Source of the DNA: Chitinophaga arvensicola
GTDB lineage: Bacteria > Bacteroidota > Bacteroidia > Chitinophagales > Chitinophagaceae
DNA: 64,000 bases
Reading direction: 5' to 3'
Assembly: GCF_900110835.1 (NCBI RefSeq)
Contig: NZ_FOJG01000002.1
Location: 2,446,979 to 2,510,978 of the forward strand
Shown here: piece by piece, positions 43,335-53,064 of the stretch
Numbering within the stretch: position 1 is the first letter of the stretch
How the letters are laid out: each line of letters opens with the position of its first letter
Made by a program: the position numbers and the translations under genes
Notes under the pieces: model-generated
The model's database searches: none
Told to the model about the DNA's origin: nothing
What the model saw: the letters and a program-made list of their open reading frames with translations, nothing else

Positions 43335-43342
43335 TATTTTTG
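43335..43342 (+). promoter_or_regulatory. -7 element of the MCE/OstA operon
   Basis: TATTTTTG matches TAnnTTTG, 20 bases before the MCE start. The nearest upstream TTTTG (43299-43303) is too distant for a normal -33 element, so only the -7 box is supported. Confidence 0.45.
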
Positions 43343-43362
43343 CGTGAACGTATACGAATCTC

Positions 43363-44361
43363 ATGCTCAAATTATCTAATGAAACCAAAGTAGGTGTACT
43401 AACGGTGCTGGGTATAACCTTACTTGTACTGGGCTTTAATTTATTGAAAGGAAAAAGCCTTTTTTCACATAATAAAACCATTTATGCCGTATATCAGCAG
43501 GTAAACGGCTTACAGCCAGCCAATGCTGTACAGGTAAATGGACTGGTAGTAGGTAACGTAGCCAACCTCGAAGTAATGGATAAAGATGCCTCCCGCATCC
43601 TGGTAGCCATCACCATTACCAAAAAAATTGAAATTCCCCGCAACTCCGTAGCCCGCATCAGCAGCGACCTGCTTGGTACCAAAACCGTGCAGCTCGACCT
43701 GGGTAACGCCGGCGAATATCTGAAAAGCGGCGATACCATCTACGCAGCAGTGGACGGCTCCATGACAGACGCCCTCAAAGAACAGCTTAACCCGCTGGTG
43801 AAAAAACTGGAAGGCACCCTGTCTAACATCGACTCCGTACTCATGTCCGTAAATGCTATCCTCGATACTACCGCTAAAGGTAACCTCCAGGATGCCATCC
43901 GTAACCTGAACAGCACCATGCGCAATTTCACGCATACTTCCGCCTCATTGAATAGTATGCTGGATCCCGACAACGGCAACATCCAGAAAACATTCAACAA
44001 CCTGGCTGCTGTAACCGGTAACCTGAAAGACAACAACGCAAAAATTACAGGCATCCTCGATAACGCACAGAAAGCCACCGACGCACTGGCCAAAGGCAAT
44101 ATCGACAAAACACTGCAGCAACTGCAGCAAACTGCCACCAACCTGAACCAGACCATCGCGAAACTCAATAACACCGACGGAACCGCCGGTCTGCTGCTCA
44201 ACGACAAAAAAGTGTATAACAACCTTCAGTACTCATTGGGTAACCTGAATAAACTGCTGGAAGACCTCCGGGTAAATCCTAAACGTTACGTACACTTCTC
44301 CCTGTTCGGCAAAAAAGATAAAACGAAACCGTTACCTTCTGACTCAATAGCGGTACAATAA
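43363..44361 (+). CDS. MCE/MlaD-family lipid transport protein
   Basis: A 332-aa protein with one N-terminal membrane helix (VGVLTVLGITLLVLGFNLL) followed by an MCE domain (about 35-120: YAVYQQVNGLQPANAVQVNGLVVG, RNSVARISSDLLGTKTVQLDLG). A long helical C-terminus with Asn-rich heptads covers about 135-300. MCE proteins form periplasmic rings that carry lipids between membranes. The other Mla components are not in the window. The OstA-like gene starts 9 bases later, so the two are co-transcribed. Confidence 0.9.
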   Translation: MLKLSNETKVGVLTVLGITLLVLGFNLLKGKSLFSHNKTIYAVYQQVNGLQPANAVQVNGLVVGNVANLEVMDKDASRILVAITITKKIEIPRNSVARISSDLLGTKTVQLDLGNAGEYLKSGDTIYAAVDGSMTDALKEQLNPLVKKLEGTLSNIDSVLMSVNAILDTTAKGNLQDAIRNLNSTMRNFTHTSASLNSMLDPDNGNIQKTFNNLAAVTGNLKDNNAKITGILDNAQKATDALAKGNIDKTLQQLQQTATNLNQTIAKLNNTDGTAGLLLNDKKVYNNLQYSLGNLNKLLEDLRVNPKRYVHFSLFGKKDKTKPLPSDSIAVQ

Positions 44362-44370
44362 TAAGATTCA

Positions 44371-46257
44371 ATGCATCGATACATAAAATCAGGGATTTTT
44401 CTGGCCGTCATCTGCTTCTTCGCAGGGACGGCCAGCGCCCAGTTTCCGGCCCAACCAAAGCCGAAACCCGGGTCAGTAATAGAAATCATACACTCGGATT
44501 CACTGATCATGAATGACAAAGATTCAATCAGTATCACCCGCTTCATCGGCAACGCCGTTTTCAAACAGGGGACTACCCTGTTTACCTGCGACAGCGCCGT
44601 AAAAGACAATAAGACCAATATTATCGACGCATATGGACATATCCATATCAACCAGGCCGATAGCGTACACATCTACGGTAACTACCTGAACTACGATGCC
44701 AATACCCGCATTGCACTCCTCACGGAAAATGCAAAACTGACAGACGGAAAAGTAACCATCACCGGCCCGGAACTACAGTACGACATGAACGCCAAAATTG
44801 GTTCCTATACCAAAACCGGCCAGCTTGTCAATGGCAAAAGTGTACTCACCAGCGATGAAGGATACTATTACACCGATACCAAAGAAATGCACTTCATACG
44901 GAATGTATTACTGGTAGACCCGGAATATACCCTGAGCACAAGTGAACTGCGCTATAATACCGATACGAAAATAGCCACCATCTTAGCCCCTACCACCATC
45001 AACAGTAACGACAAAAGCGTGATGTACGTCACCAGTGGCTACTATAACACGGAGAAAGGTTATGGCAACTTCGATAACCGCCCCACCATTGAAGATAGCT
45101 CCGGCACTATCACCGCCGATAATATCGAAATGGATAAGCTCACCGGAATGGCCTATGCCACCGGGAATATGGTTTATAAAGATACCGCCCGCAAAATGTC
45201 ACTGCTGGCCAACAAAGGCATCGCAAATCAACGCGAGAAAACAATTCTGGCCATCCAGAAACCTTTGCTGATCATGGAAAAGAGTAAAGACACCGTGTAT
45301 ATGTCTGCCGACACCCTGTTTTCGGGCGTCATCAAACCAGGCGACAGCTTGTCTATTCCGTCTGTAGCAGGATTGAAACGTATACCGGAATCTCCTACCA
45401 AGAATCTGAAAACGATCAAAAATATACGACCGCCGGAACGGTTTACCGCTACCATCTCTCCCATTGCCCTGGGAGATTCCATTGCGCGGCGACAACAGGA
45501 AAACGTAGCCGGCAACGTGATGGCGTTTATCGCAGATAGCACACTTTCCAAAACCAGGCAAAAAATGGATTCCGGCCTGGTAAAAACAGTGAAAGTAGCG
45601 CCCATCAAAGATATCGTGATGCGTGATTCCCTCCCGGGAATCAAACATCATGCAGACAGCATGGCCCTCTCTGCACCAAAAGATACCGCCGAACAACGCT
45701 ACATACTGGCTTATCATAACGTAAAAATATTCTCCGATTCCCTGCAGGGCGTGGCAGATAGCGTATACTACTCCTCCCAGGATTCCGTGTTCCGCCTGTT
45801 TGGTAAACCTGTACTCTGGTCTAATAATACCACCCAGCTGAGCGGCGATACCATCCTGATGTTCACAAAAAATCAGACCGCGGATAAAATGCTGCTGAAA
45901 ACGAACGGCTTTATTATCAATGAAGCCGGCCCGGGAATGTTCAACCAGATCAAAGGCAATGTTATCACCGGTTATGTGCTGGGAGAAACACTCGACTGGA
46001 TGCACGTGGAAGGAAATGCAGAAACGATCAACTTTATCAAAGACAAATTAGGCGCCTATATGAGCGTCAATAAAGCCCAATGCGCTATTATCAATATCTT
46101 CTTTAAAAAAGGAGAAGTAGAAAAAGTAGTGCAGATCAAAGACGTGGAAGGTACCGTGTATCCGTTTACACAACGCCCTATGGAACAGCTTCAACTGGAA
46201 AATTTCAAATGGGACATCAAACGGCAACCTAAAACGAAATATGAATTAATGAAATAA
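44371..46257 (+). CDS. OstA/LptA-like periplasmic protein
   Basis: A 628-aa exported protein. A signal peptide (SGIFLAVICFFAGTASAQ) is followed by LptA/OstA-type repeating beta strands, with SISITRFIGNAVFKQGTTLFTCDSAV and later MSLLANKGIANQREKTILAIQKPLLIM. Two OstA-like blocks are suggested (about 35-290 and about 440-600), separated by a low-complexity linker. It probably forms part of the lipopolysaccharide bridge to LptD, whose gene lies 2.6 kb upstream on the other strand. That partnership is inferred from family and location. Confidence 0.87.
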   Translation: MHRYIKSGIFLAVICFFAGTASAQFPAQPKPKPGSVIEIIHSDSLIMNDKDSISITRFIGNAVFKQGTTLFTCDSAVKDNKTNIIDAYGHIHINQADSVHIYGNYLNYDANTRIALLTENAKLTDGKVTITGPELQYDMNAKIGSYTKTGQLVNGKSVLTSDEGYYYTDTKEMHFIRNVLLVDPEYTLSTSELRYNTDTKIATILAPTTINSNDKSVMYVTSGYYNTEKGYGNFDNRPTIEDSSGTITADNIEMDKLTGMAYATGNMVYKDTARKMSLLANKGIANQREKTILAIQKPLLIMEKSKDTVYMSADTLFSGVIKPGDSLSIPSVAGLKRIPESPTKNLKTIKNIRPPERFTATISPIALGDSIARRQQENVAGNVMAFIADSTLSKTRQKMDSGLVKTVKVAPIKDIVMRDSLPGIKHHADSMALSAPKDTAEQRYILAYHNVKIFSDSLQGVADSVYYSSQDSVFRLFGKPVLWSNNTTQLSGDTILMFTKNQTADKMLLKTNGFIINEAGPGMFNQIKGNVITGYVLGETLDWMHVEGNAETINFIKDKLGAYMSVNKAQCAIINIFFKKGEVEKVVQIKDVEGTVYPFTQRPMEQLQLENFKWDIKRQPKTKYELMK

Positions 46258-46277
46258 TTTTCGAAAGATAAAAACCT

Positions 46278-46307
46278 GGAAATGGCTTCTTCACAGAAGC
46301 CATTTCC
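46278..46307 (+). terminator. Terminator of the MCE/OstA operon
   Basis: A 13-bp perfect stem, GGAAATGGCTTCT with AGAAGCCATTTCC around loop TCAC, lies 20 bases beyond the OstA-like stop. Confidence 0.8.
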
Positions 46308-46353
46308 AATATTACATCTCTCCGAAATCATCTTTTCACCAAAATAATTTACT

Positions 46354-47565
46354 GTGATCCGGAAAACTGTCGACATCATCCGAAAAACGCTGATATCCCC
46401 TATCCACACTTTTTTAAAGGATAGCCGTGCGGTGGGAATTGTACTGATGATATGTACTCTCATATCTATGGTATTGGCCAATTCAGCAGTACAGGATGCA
46501 TATGTTGGCTTCTGGAATACCCTGTTTAATCCGGCTGGTGGACATCACTACGAATATTACTCACTTCATCTGCCCAACTCCTGGCTGTTATGGATAAACG
46601 ATGGTATGATGGTGCTGTTCTTTTTCCTGGTAGGCATGGAAATAAAAAGAGAATTAACCGTAGGAGAACTATCCTCCCTGCGCAAATCTATCTTGCCCGT
46701 ACTGGCAGCTATCGGCGGAATGCTTTTCCCCGCGCTGATCTTCACGCTCTTTAATAAAAACACACCTTACGCTCACGGCTGGGGTATTCCGATGGCCACC
46801 GACATTGCATTCTCACTCGGCATCCTGTCCCTGCTGGGAAGAAGAGTACCGGTAGGACTAAAGATTTTCCTGATGGCACTGGCTATTATTGATGACCTGG
46901 GCGCTATCCTCACCATCGCCATCTTTTATACACCGCACCTCGACCTGAAATATTTACTGATCGGTGGCGGCGTATTACTGATCCCCGTATTACTGAATTA
47001 CCTGAAAGTACAACGGCTGATATTTTATTATATCCCCGGTATCATCCTGTGGTATTGTCTTTTCAACTCCGGTGTACACGCTACTATCGCAGGGGTATTA
47101 CTGGCCTTCTGTATTCCGCAACAACGTATAGCCGATCTCGTACATAGCCTCCATGATCCGGTAAATTTTATGATCATGCCTGTATTTGCGCTGGCCAATA
47201 CCGCCATACAATTACCGTCAGATATCGCCGGTGCACTGCAAAATAATATCAGCTATGGTATCATTGCCGGGCTGGTACTCGGAAAGCCACTCGGTATTTT
47301 TATCATGTCGTTTGCTGCGGTAAAACTGAAACTGGCTAGCCTCCCCTCAAAGTCAGGCTGGCTACAGCTTGCAGGCGTCGGTCTAATTGCCGGCATCGGA
47401 TTTACCATGTCTATTTTTATCTCCTCACTGGCTTACCTGGAAAGGGAATTACAGATCATCGCCATTATGTCTGTTATTGTAGCATCCCTCGTTGCAGGCA
47501 TCGCAGGATTTATTTTTCTGCGCATGCTGAAACCGGTTGGCATTGTTCTTGCAAAGCATCCGTGA
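46354..47565 (+). CDS. nhaA: Na+/H+ antiporter NhaA
   Basis: A 403-aa NhaA-family antiporter that exports Na+ in exchange for protons. Hallmarks are FFFLVGMEIKRELTVGEL, PMATDIAFSLGILSLLG with the transport Asp, and LAIIDDLGAILTIAIFY with the paired DD of the ion site. GIGFTMSIFISSLAY is in a late helix. Translation probably begins at GTG (46354), because an in-frame TAA lies two codons upstream and the next ATG would remove the first amphipathic segment. Confidence 0.94.
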   Translation: MIRKTVDIIRKTLISPIHTFLKDSRAVGIVLMICTLISMVLANSAVQDAYVGFWNTLFNPAGGHHYEYYSLHLPNSWLLWINDGMMVLFFFLVGMEIKRELTVGELSSLRKSILPVLAAIGGMLFPALIFTLFNKNTPYAHGWGIPMATDIAFSLGILSLLGRRVPVGLKIFLMALAIIDDLGAILTIAIFYTPHLDLKYLLIGGGVLLIPVLLNYLKVQRLIFYYIPGIILWYCLFNSGVHATIAGVLLAFCIPQQRIADLVHSLHDPVNFMIMPVFALANTAIQLPSDIAGALQNNISYGIIAGLVLGKPLGIFIMSFAAVKLKLASLPSKSGWLQLAGVGLIAGIGFTMSIFISSLAYLERELQIIAIMSVIVASLVAGIAGFIFLRMLKPVGIVLAKHP

Positions 47566-47650
47566 TTTAATTTTCGTCGTGTATATACTTTAGAGGACAT
47601 GCCAACGTTTCTCAACGTATATTTTTAAGTTTCATTCAAACAACACATCT

Positions 47651-48178
47651 ATGAAAAAAGTCGTGTTACTTTTTAGCCTTATTGCTATGCTCGCAGTTCA
47701 GGCAAACGCGCAGAAGAAAAAAAGCTACCAGAGCAGTGATCCATCCAATTATGAAACAGCACTGGGTGTCCGTTTAAACCCATGGGTAGTGGGCTTTACC
47801 ATTAAACATTTTATTCAGGGACCTCATGCCATCGAAGGTATCGTGAGCACCAATCACTCACACAGATCCAACGTTACTTTTACTGCATTATACGAATACA
47901 ACTGGAATATAGGTTTACCTGAACTGAACATGTATGCCGGTGGTGGTGCGCATGTGGGCTTCTACGACCGTCGTGATTATGATTGGGATCGTTATGTAGA
48001 CAAAGGGAAAGGCACCTATGTATCACCCGGCCTGGATGCGATCATTGGTATCGAATATACTTTCAAGAAAATTCCTTTAAACATCAGTGCTGATCTGAAA
48101 CCTTACGTACAGTTTGTTGGACCCACCAACTATCTTGGTGAGGAGATCGGCGGTGTGTCTGCCAGATATACTTTCTAA
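47651..48178 (+). CDS. Small outer-membrane beta-barrel protein
   Basis: A 175-aa protein with a signal peptide (KKVVLLFSLIAMLAVQANAQ). Alternating hydrophobic strands end in GGVSARYTF, an aromatic C-terminus typical of outer-membrane barrels. The size suggests an 8-stranded barrel. The function is unknown. An imperfect terminator hairpin follows at 48199-48233. Confidence 0.75.
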   Translation: MKKVVLLFSLIAMLAVQANAQKKKSYQSSDPSNYETALGVRLNPWVVGFTIKHFIQGPHAIEGIVSTNHSHRSNVTFTALYEYNWNIGLPELNMYAGGGAHVGFYDRRDYDWDRYVDKGKGTYVSPGLDAIIGIEYTFKKIPLNISADLKPYVQFVGPTNYLGEEIGGVSARYTF

Positions 48179-48198
48179 ACCGGCGACCACTTCATTAC

Positions 48199-48233
48199 AA
48201 ACGGATCATGAGGCAAGCATGGTCCGTTTTTTT
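48199..48233 (+). terminator. Terminator after the beta-barrel gene
   Basis: AAACGGATCATG pairs imperfectly with CATGGTCCGTTT and is followed by a T run. It overlaps the 5' part of the open frame of the next gene, which argues against a start there and for the ATG at 48277. Confidence 0.7.
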
Positions 48234-48276
48234 ATGTTCCTTATTTTGGAGTATTTTTAGTGTTCAACTACCGGAC

Positions 48277-49794
48277 ATGAAAATCTTCTCCGCTGCACAG
48301 ATCAGAGAGGCAGATGCCTTCACCATCGCCCATGAGCCCATCAGCAGCACACACCTGATGGAAAGAGCCGCAGGTAAATGCGCAGCATGGCTGGAAGAAC
48401 ACTACTCCACCGCGCATCCCATGTATATTTTTTGCGGGAAAGGAAATAACGGGGGAGATGGACTGGTCATAGCCCGTTTACTGCTGCAGCACGGCTACCA
48501 GGTTTATACCGGCATACTCCAGCATAGCAGCCGTGCCAGTGCCGACCACGATATACAACTGCAACTGCTCCAACAACAATATCCTTTCACTATTCATACT
48601 ATCGGCGATGTATCCGATTTCCCGGAACTACCAGCGAATGCCGTCATCATAGATGCTATTTTTGGTACTGGTATCAGTCGCCCGGTAGACGGATGGGTAG
48701 CCGGCATCATCCACCAGATCAACGATCAGCGGCAGAAACATCCCATCGTCGCCATAGATATGCCTTCCGGCCTCAGCGCAGATGAAAGTAGCCTGCATAC
48801 CCCGGTGATACAGGCGCATAACACCCTTAGCTTTGAATTTTATAAACTGGCTTTCCTCCTCCCGGAAAATGCCGCCTGCACAGGCGCAGTGTCTGTTTTA
48901 CCTATCGGATTGCATCCGGATTACATAACGCAAACGCCCGTACGCTATCACCTGGCCGACCGGGAAATGATGCGGACCATTTACCGGCCACGGGATCCGT
49001 TTGCACACAAAGGAACCTACGGCCATGCCCTGCTCATTGCCGGCAGCTACGGAAAAATGGGCGCCGCCGTGCTCAGCGCCCGGGCCTGTTTACGCGCAGG
49101 CGTTGGCTTACTCACCTGTCATGTGCCCCAATGTGGCACCCAGATCATGCAGATCAGTGAGCCCGCAGCCATGTGCATCACCGACGAAGACACGCATTTC
49201 AGTACGCATTTCCACCGCAACGTGCGGACAGCCGGCTATAAAGCCGTTGGCATAGGCCCCGGACTGGATAAACAACCTGGTACCGCCAAGTCGCTGGAAG
49301 TACTGATGGACGAATGGCAACGCCCCATGGTCATCGATGCAGACGCCCTCAATCTTCTTTCCGTATATCCATACCTGTTATATAAGGTACCCAAAGGCAG
49401 TATCCTCACCCCCCATCCCAAAGAATTTGAACGTCTTTTCGGAAAAACAGAAAATGAGGTACAACGGTTGCAACAGTTATCGGAGCAGGCCGTCAACCTG
49501 CAGCTTTATATTTTACTGAAAGGCCGCTACACTGCAGTAGCTTGCCCGGATGGCGCCGTATACTTTAATAATACCGGTAACCCTGGCATGGCAACGGGCG
49601 GCAGTGGCGATGTACTTACCGGCATCCTCACCGGTTTACTGGCGCAGGAATACACCCCCAAAGCGGCCGTCCTGCTGGGCGTGTGGCTGCACGGCTATGC
49701 GGGCGACCTCGCCGCAGCACAGCTCTCCCAGGAGGCCATGACCGCAGGAGATATTATCAGTTACCTGGGTAAAGCATTCCAGGAAGGGATCTGA
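48277..49794 (+). CDS. nnr: Bifunctional NAD(P)HX epimerase/dehydratase
   Basis: A 505-aa fusion that repairs hydrated NAD(P)H. The N-terminal epimerase (YjeF_N, about 1-215) has MKIFSAAQIREAD, CGKGNNGGDGLVIARLL and DAIFGTGISRPV. The C-terminal ADP-dependent dehydratase (about 225-500) has FAHKGTYGHALLIAGSYGKMGAAVL, DADALNLLS, ILTPHPKEFERLFG and NPGMATGGSGDVLTGILTGLLAQ. The fused order is that of E. coli Nnr. The start at 48277 avoids the preceding terminator and matches the standard N-terminus. Confidence 0.95.
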   Translation: MKIFSAAQIREADAFTIAHEPISSTHLMERAAGKCAAWLEEHYSTAHPMYIFCGKGNNGGDGLVIARLLLQHGYQVYTGILQHSSRASADHDIQLQLLQQQYPFTIHTIGDVSDFPELPANAVIIDAIFGTGISRPVDGWVAGIIHQINDQRQKHPIVAIDMPSGLSADESSLHTPVIQAHNTLSFEFYKLAFLLPENAACTGAVSVLPIGLHPDYITQTPVRYHLADREMMRTIYRPRDPFAHKGTYGHALLIAGSYGKMGAAVLSARACLRAGVGLLTCHVPQCGTQIMQISEPAAMCITDEDTHFSTHFHRNVRTAGYKAVGIGPGLDKQPGTAKSLEVLMDEWQRPMVIDADALNLLSVYPYLLYKVPKGSILTPHPKEFERLFGKTENEVQRLQQLSEQAVNLQLYILLKGRYTAVACPDGAVYFNNTGNPGMATGGSGDVLTGILTGLLAQEYTPKAAVLLGVWLHGYAGDLAAAQLSQEAMTAGDIISYLGKAFQEGI

Positions 49795-49975
49795 CAACTT
49801 TATTTTTTTTCCCCGGAAATACTGATTCATGGCTCATGTGTACAATAATTTTATTTACTGCGTACACAATTAATAATTTATGTTTTATATTCATTTGAGA
49901 TATTTTTTTGGAATCCTATAACTTTTTAACTAATAAACTCTTTTTGTCAACCACGTATAAATAAATTTCGCTTAC

Positions 49976-52183
49976 ATGAATATAGTTTACCTCGTTCCAT
50001 GTTTTGGATTATTGGCTTTGCTATTTACGGCTGTTAAAAGCTCCTGGGTGTCACGTCAGGATGCAGGTAACGAAAAAATGAAAGAGATAGCTCAGCATAT
50101 TGCTGAAGGCGCTATGGCATTTCTTAAAGCTGAGTATAAAGTCCTTATTTACTTCGTTATTATTGCCGCCCTGCTGTTGGGCTATATGGGCGCTACCCAT
50201 GAAAACTCGCACTGGTCTATCGCACTGGCCTTTGTGATAGGGGCTGTATTTTCCGCTACCGCTGGTTTCATCGGAATGAAAATAGCCACCAAAGCCAACG
50301 TACGCACCGCGCATGCGGCACGTACCAGCCTGGCCAAAGCCCTCCAGGTATCGTTTACCGGCGGCTCCGTAATGGGTATGGGCGTAGCCGGTCTGGCCGT
50401 ACTCGGACTCGGCTCCTTATTTATTATACTGAAAGCATACTTCGGGGCAGAAGCCAATACCGCTGAGATGATCAAAAGCATTGAAGTCCTCACCGGCTTC
50501 TCTCTCGGCGCTGAAAGTATTGCCCTGTTTGCCCGTGTAGGCGGTGGTATCTATACCAAAGCAGCCGATGTGGGCGCCGACCTGGTAGGTAAGGTAGAAG
50601 CCGGCATTCCGGAAGATGATCCGCGCAACCCCGCTACTATTGCGGATAACGTAGGCGATAACGTAGGTGACGTAGCCGGTATGGGCGCCGATTTGTTCGG
50701 TTCCTATGTGGCCACGGTATTAGCTACCATGGTATTGGGTTCTGAAACCATTTCCCATGATAATTTTGGCGGTATTGCCCCCATCCTGCTCCCAATGATT
50801 ATTGCCGGCGCCGGTATCCTTTTCTCTATGGTCGCCACTTTCTTTGTACGCATCAGCGAAACTTCCGGACTGAGTACCAGTGTAGTGCAAAAAGCACTGA
50901 ACATGGGTAACTGGGGTTCTATTATATTAACCGCCATCGTTTCTTACTTCCTGGTGAACTGGATCCTGCCGGACAGCGCAATGACCCTCCGTGGTCACGA
51001 CTTTACCCGTGGACAGGTGTTTGGTGCTATCCTCGTTGGACTGGCAGTGGGTACCGTAATCAGTATTATTACGGAATACTATACAGCGATGGGTAAACGC
51101 CCGGTGAAATCTATCATCCGTCAATCTGCTACCGGTGCTGCTACCAATATTATTGGTGGTTTATCTGTGGGGATGGAATCCACTACCCTGCCCATCATTG
51201 TGCTGGCAGCCGGTATCATGGGCTCCTTCCACCTGGCCGGATTATACGGCGTGGCCATTGCCGCTGCAGGTATGATGGCCACCACAGCGATGCAGCTGGC
51301 CATCGATGCCTTCGGTCCTATTGCTGATAACGCCGGTGGTATTGCCGAAATGAGCGAACTGCCGAAAGAAGTAAGGGAAAAAACAGATATCCTTGATGCA
51401 GTGGGTAACACCACCGCCGCTACCGGTAAGGGTTTTGCCATTGCTTCTGCTGCCCTCACTGCCCTGGCGCTGTTTGCGGCCTTTGTAGGCGTAGCCGGTA
51501 TCTCAGGTATCGATATTTATAAAGCCAACGTACTCGCGGGCTTGTTTGTAGGTGCGATGATTCCGTTCATCTTCTCCTCCCTCGCTATCGCGGCCGTAGG
51601 TCGTGCTGCCATGGCCATGGTGGAAGAAGTACGACGCCAGTTCCGCGAAATACCCGGCATCATGGAAGGTACCGGTAAACCGGAATACGATAAATGCGTG
51701 GCAATCTCCACCCAGGCCTCTATCCGTGAAATGATGCTGCCTGGCGCTATTGCCCTGATTTCCCCACTCCTGGTAGGTTTCCTGGCTGGTCCGGAAGTAC
51801 TGGGCGGTTTCCTGGCCGGTGCTACCGTGAGCGGTGTACTGATGGGTCTCTTCCAGAACAATGCCGGTGGCGCCTGGGATAACGCCAAAAAATCTTTCGA
51901 GAAAGGCGTGGAAATCAACGGCGAAACATATTATAAAAAATCAGAACCACATAAAGCTTCTGTAACCGGCGATACTGTAGGTGATCCGTTTAAAGATACC
52001 TCTGGTCCGTCTATGAACATCCTCATCAAACTGATGTCTATCGTGTCATTGGTGATTGCACCTACCCTGGCGCAGATGTATCATACCAAAGATGTACCGG
52101 CAACGCCTACTGCGAAAACGATCCCCACAGCACCAGCAGCCAAAACAGTGGCAGCTGTTTACCCGGTGGTAGAAAAGAAATAA
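49976..52183 (+). CDS. hppA: Membrane-bound K+-dependent pyrophosphatase, probably Na+-pumping
   Basis: A 735-aa integral membrane pyrophosphatase that couples PPi hydrolysis to ion transport. The substrate site is visible in [15 protein letters not shown] and in [19 protein letters not shown], and near the C-terminus in [17 protein letters not shown]. The diagnostic [10 protein letters not shown] (477-486) has Ala at the position where K+-independent enzymes have Lys, so K+ dependence is expected. Na+ rather than H+ pumping is likely from family membership but is not proven by this reading. A Pro/Thr/Ala-rich tail of about 35 residues extends past the last helix. Confidence 0.93.
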   Translation: MNIVYLVPCFGLLALLFTAVKSSWVSRQDAGNEKMKEIAQHIAEGAMAFLKAEYKVLIYFVIIAALLLGYMGATHENSHWSIALAFVIGAVFSATAGFIGMKIATKANVRTAHAARTSLAKALQVSFTGGSVMGMGVAGLAVLGLGSLFIILKAYFGAEANTAEMIKSIEVLTGFSLGAESIALFARVGGGIYTKAADVGADLVGKVEAGIPEDDPRNPATIADNVGDNVGDVAGMGADLFGSYVATVLATMVLGSETISHDNFGGIAPILLPMIIAGAGILFSMVATFFVRISETSGLSTSVVQKALNMGNWGSIILTAIVSYFLVNWILPDSAMTLRGHDFTRGQVFGAILVGLAVGTVISIITEYYTAMGKRPVKSIIRQSATGAATNIIGGLSVGMESTTLPIIVLAAGIMGSFHLAGLYGVAIAAAGMMATTAMQLAIDAFGPIADNAGGIAEMSELPKEVREKTDILDAVGNTTAATGKGFAIASAALTALALFAAFVGVAGISGIDIYKANVLAGLFVGAMIPFIFSSLAIAAVGRAAMAMVEEVRRQFREIPGIMEGTGKPEYDKCVAISTQASIREMMLPGAIALISPLLVGFLAGPEVLGGFLAGATVSGVLMGLFQNNAGGAWDNAKKSFEKGVEINGETYYKKSEPHKASVTGDTVGDPFKDTSGPSMNILIKLMSIVSLVIAPTLAQMYHTKDVPATPTAKTIPTAPAAKTVAAVYPVVEKK

Positions 52184-52198
52184 ACATACACATAACAT

Positions 52199-52242
52199 AA
52201 AAGCAAGGGCTGACTAAAATATTTTAGTCAGCCCTTGCTTTT
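52199..52242 (+). terminator. Terminator of the pyrophosphatase gene
   Basis: A palindrome with 20-base arms (52201-52220 and 52221-52240), extended by AA/TT on each side, has the core GGGCTGACTAAAAT. It lies 15 bases beyond the stop and is followed by a T run. Confidence 0.85.
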
Positions 52243-52266
52243 TAAAAAATCCTTCCTACCTTCGTA

Positions 52267-52287
52267 CTGTAATTATTTTTATTACAG
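52267..52287. promoter_or_regulatory. Operator-like inverted repeat upstream of the oxidoreductase gene
   Basis: CTGTAAT and ATTACAG are perfectly complementary around a 7-base T-rich spacer, 109 bases before the oxidoreductase start. It may be an operator; the protein that would bind is unknown. Confidence 0.3.
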
Positions 52288-52395
52288 ATCAAGCGGATCT
52301 GTTTTTTTATCCGCCAAACTGTAATATTTATCGTAACAATTAAAACAATCAGCACGGGCAGGCTGTATTACTTATCACTACAAAAAATAAAAATT

Positions 52396-53025
52396 ATGAA
52401 AGTTGCCATCATCGGAGCATCCGGATTTATAGGATCAGCCATTTTAAACGAAGCGCTGAGCAGAGGTCATGAAGTAACAGCTATTGTGCGTAACCCCGAA
52501 AAAATTACTGTTACCAACCCACATCTCACCGTAAAAAAGGGAGACGCCACCAATGAAGCGGAATTAACTACCCTGCTGACTGGAAACGAAGCCGTGATCA
52601 GCTCTTACAGTGCACACGACTCCGTTACCTATCTCAAAGCCATCAACGCTATTATCAATGCCACCAAAAAAGCTGGTATTACCCGCTTCCTCGCGGTAAG
52701 CGGTGCTGGCAGCCTCGAAGTGAAACCAGGCGTACAATTGCTGGATACCCCGGAATTTCCGGCCGAATGGAAAGCTGGCGCCTCTGCCACCCGCGACGCA
52801 TTTAACGTAATTAAACAGTCTGCCGACCTGGATTGGACCGTATTAAGTCCCGCCATGATGATAGAACCCGGTGAACGTACCGGCAAATTCCGCTTAGGCA
52901 CAGACCAGGTAGTGTTCAATGATAAAGGAGAGAGCAGGATTTCTACTGCAGATTATGCAGTAGCCTTATTGGATGAACTGGAACAACCAGAACATATCAA
53001 ACAAAGATTCACACTGGCTTATTAA
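52396..53025 (+). CDS. Atypical SDR NAD(P)-binding oxidoreductase
   Basis: A 209-aa single-domain Rossmann protein. The dinucleotide motif is IIGASGFIGSAIL at residues 5-17, and FLAVSGAGSL follows in the middle. LSPAMMIEPGERTGKFRLG near the C-terminus is typical of the NAD(P)H-binding/NmrA-like short atypical SDR family (YwnB-like). The active Tyr-Lys pair of classical SDRs is absent, so it may be a flavin or biliverdin reductase-like enzyme or a redox sensor. It appears to be monocistronic. Confidence 0.85.
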   Translation: MKVAIIGASGFIGSAILNEALSRGHEVTAIVRNPEKITVTNPHLTVKKGDATNEAELTTLLTGNEAVISSYSAHDSVTYLKAINAIINATKKAGITRFLAVSGAGSLEVKPGVQLLDTPEFPAEWKAGASATRDAFNVIKQSADLDWTVLSPAMMIEPGERTGKFRLGTDQVVFNDKGESRISTADYAVALLDELEQPEHIKQRFTLAY

Positions 53026-53064
53026 AATAGCTGACAGGAACAGGAGGATCCCTGTTCCTGTTTT

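Noticed and set aside
45199-46005. Long minus-strand frame inside the OstA-like gene
   Set aside because: Antisense shadow of a gene with a signal peptide and OstA-type strands; no motifs of its own.
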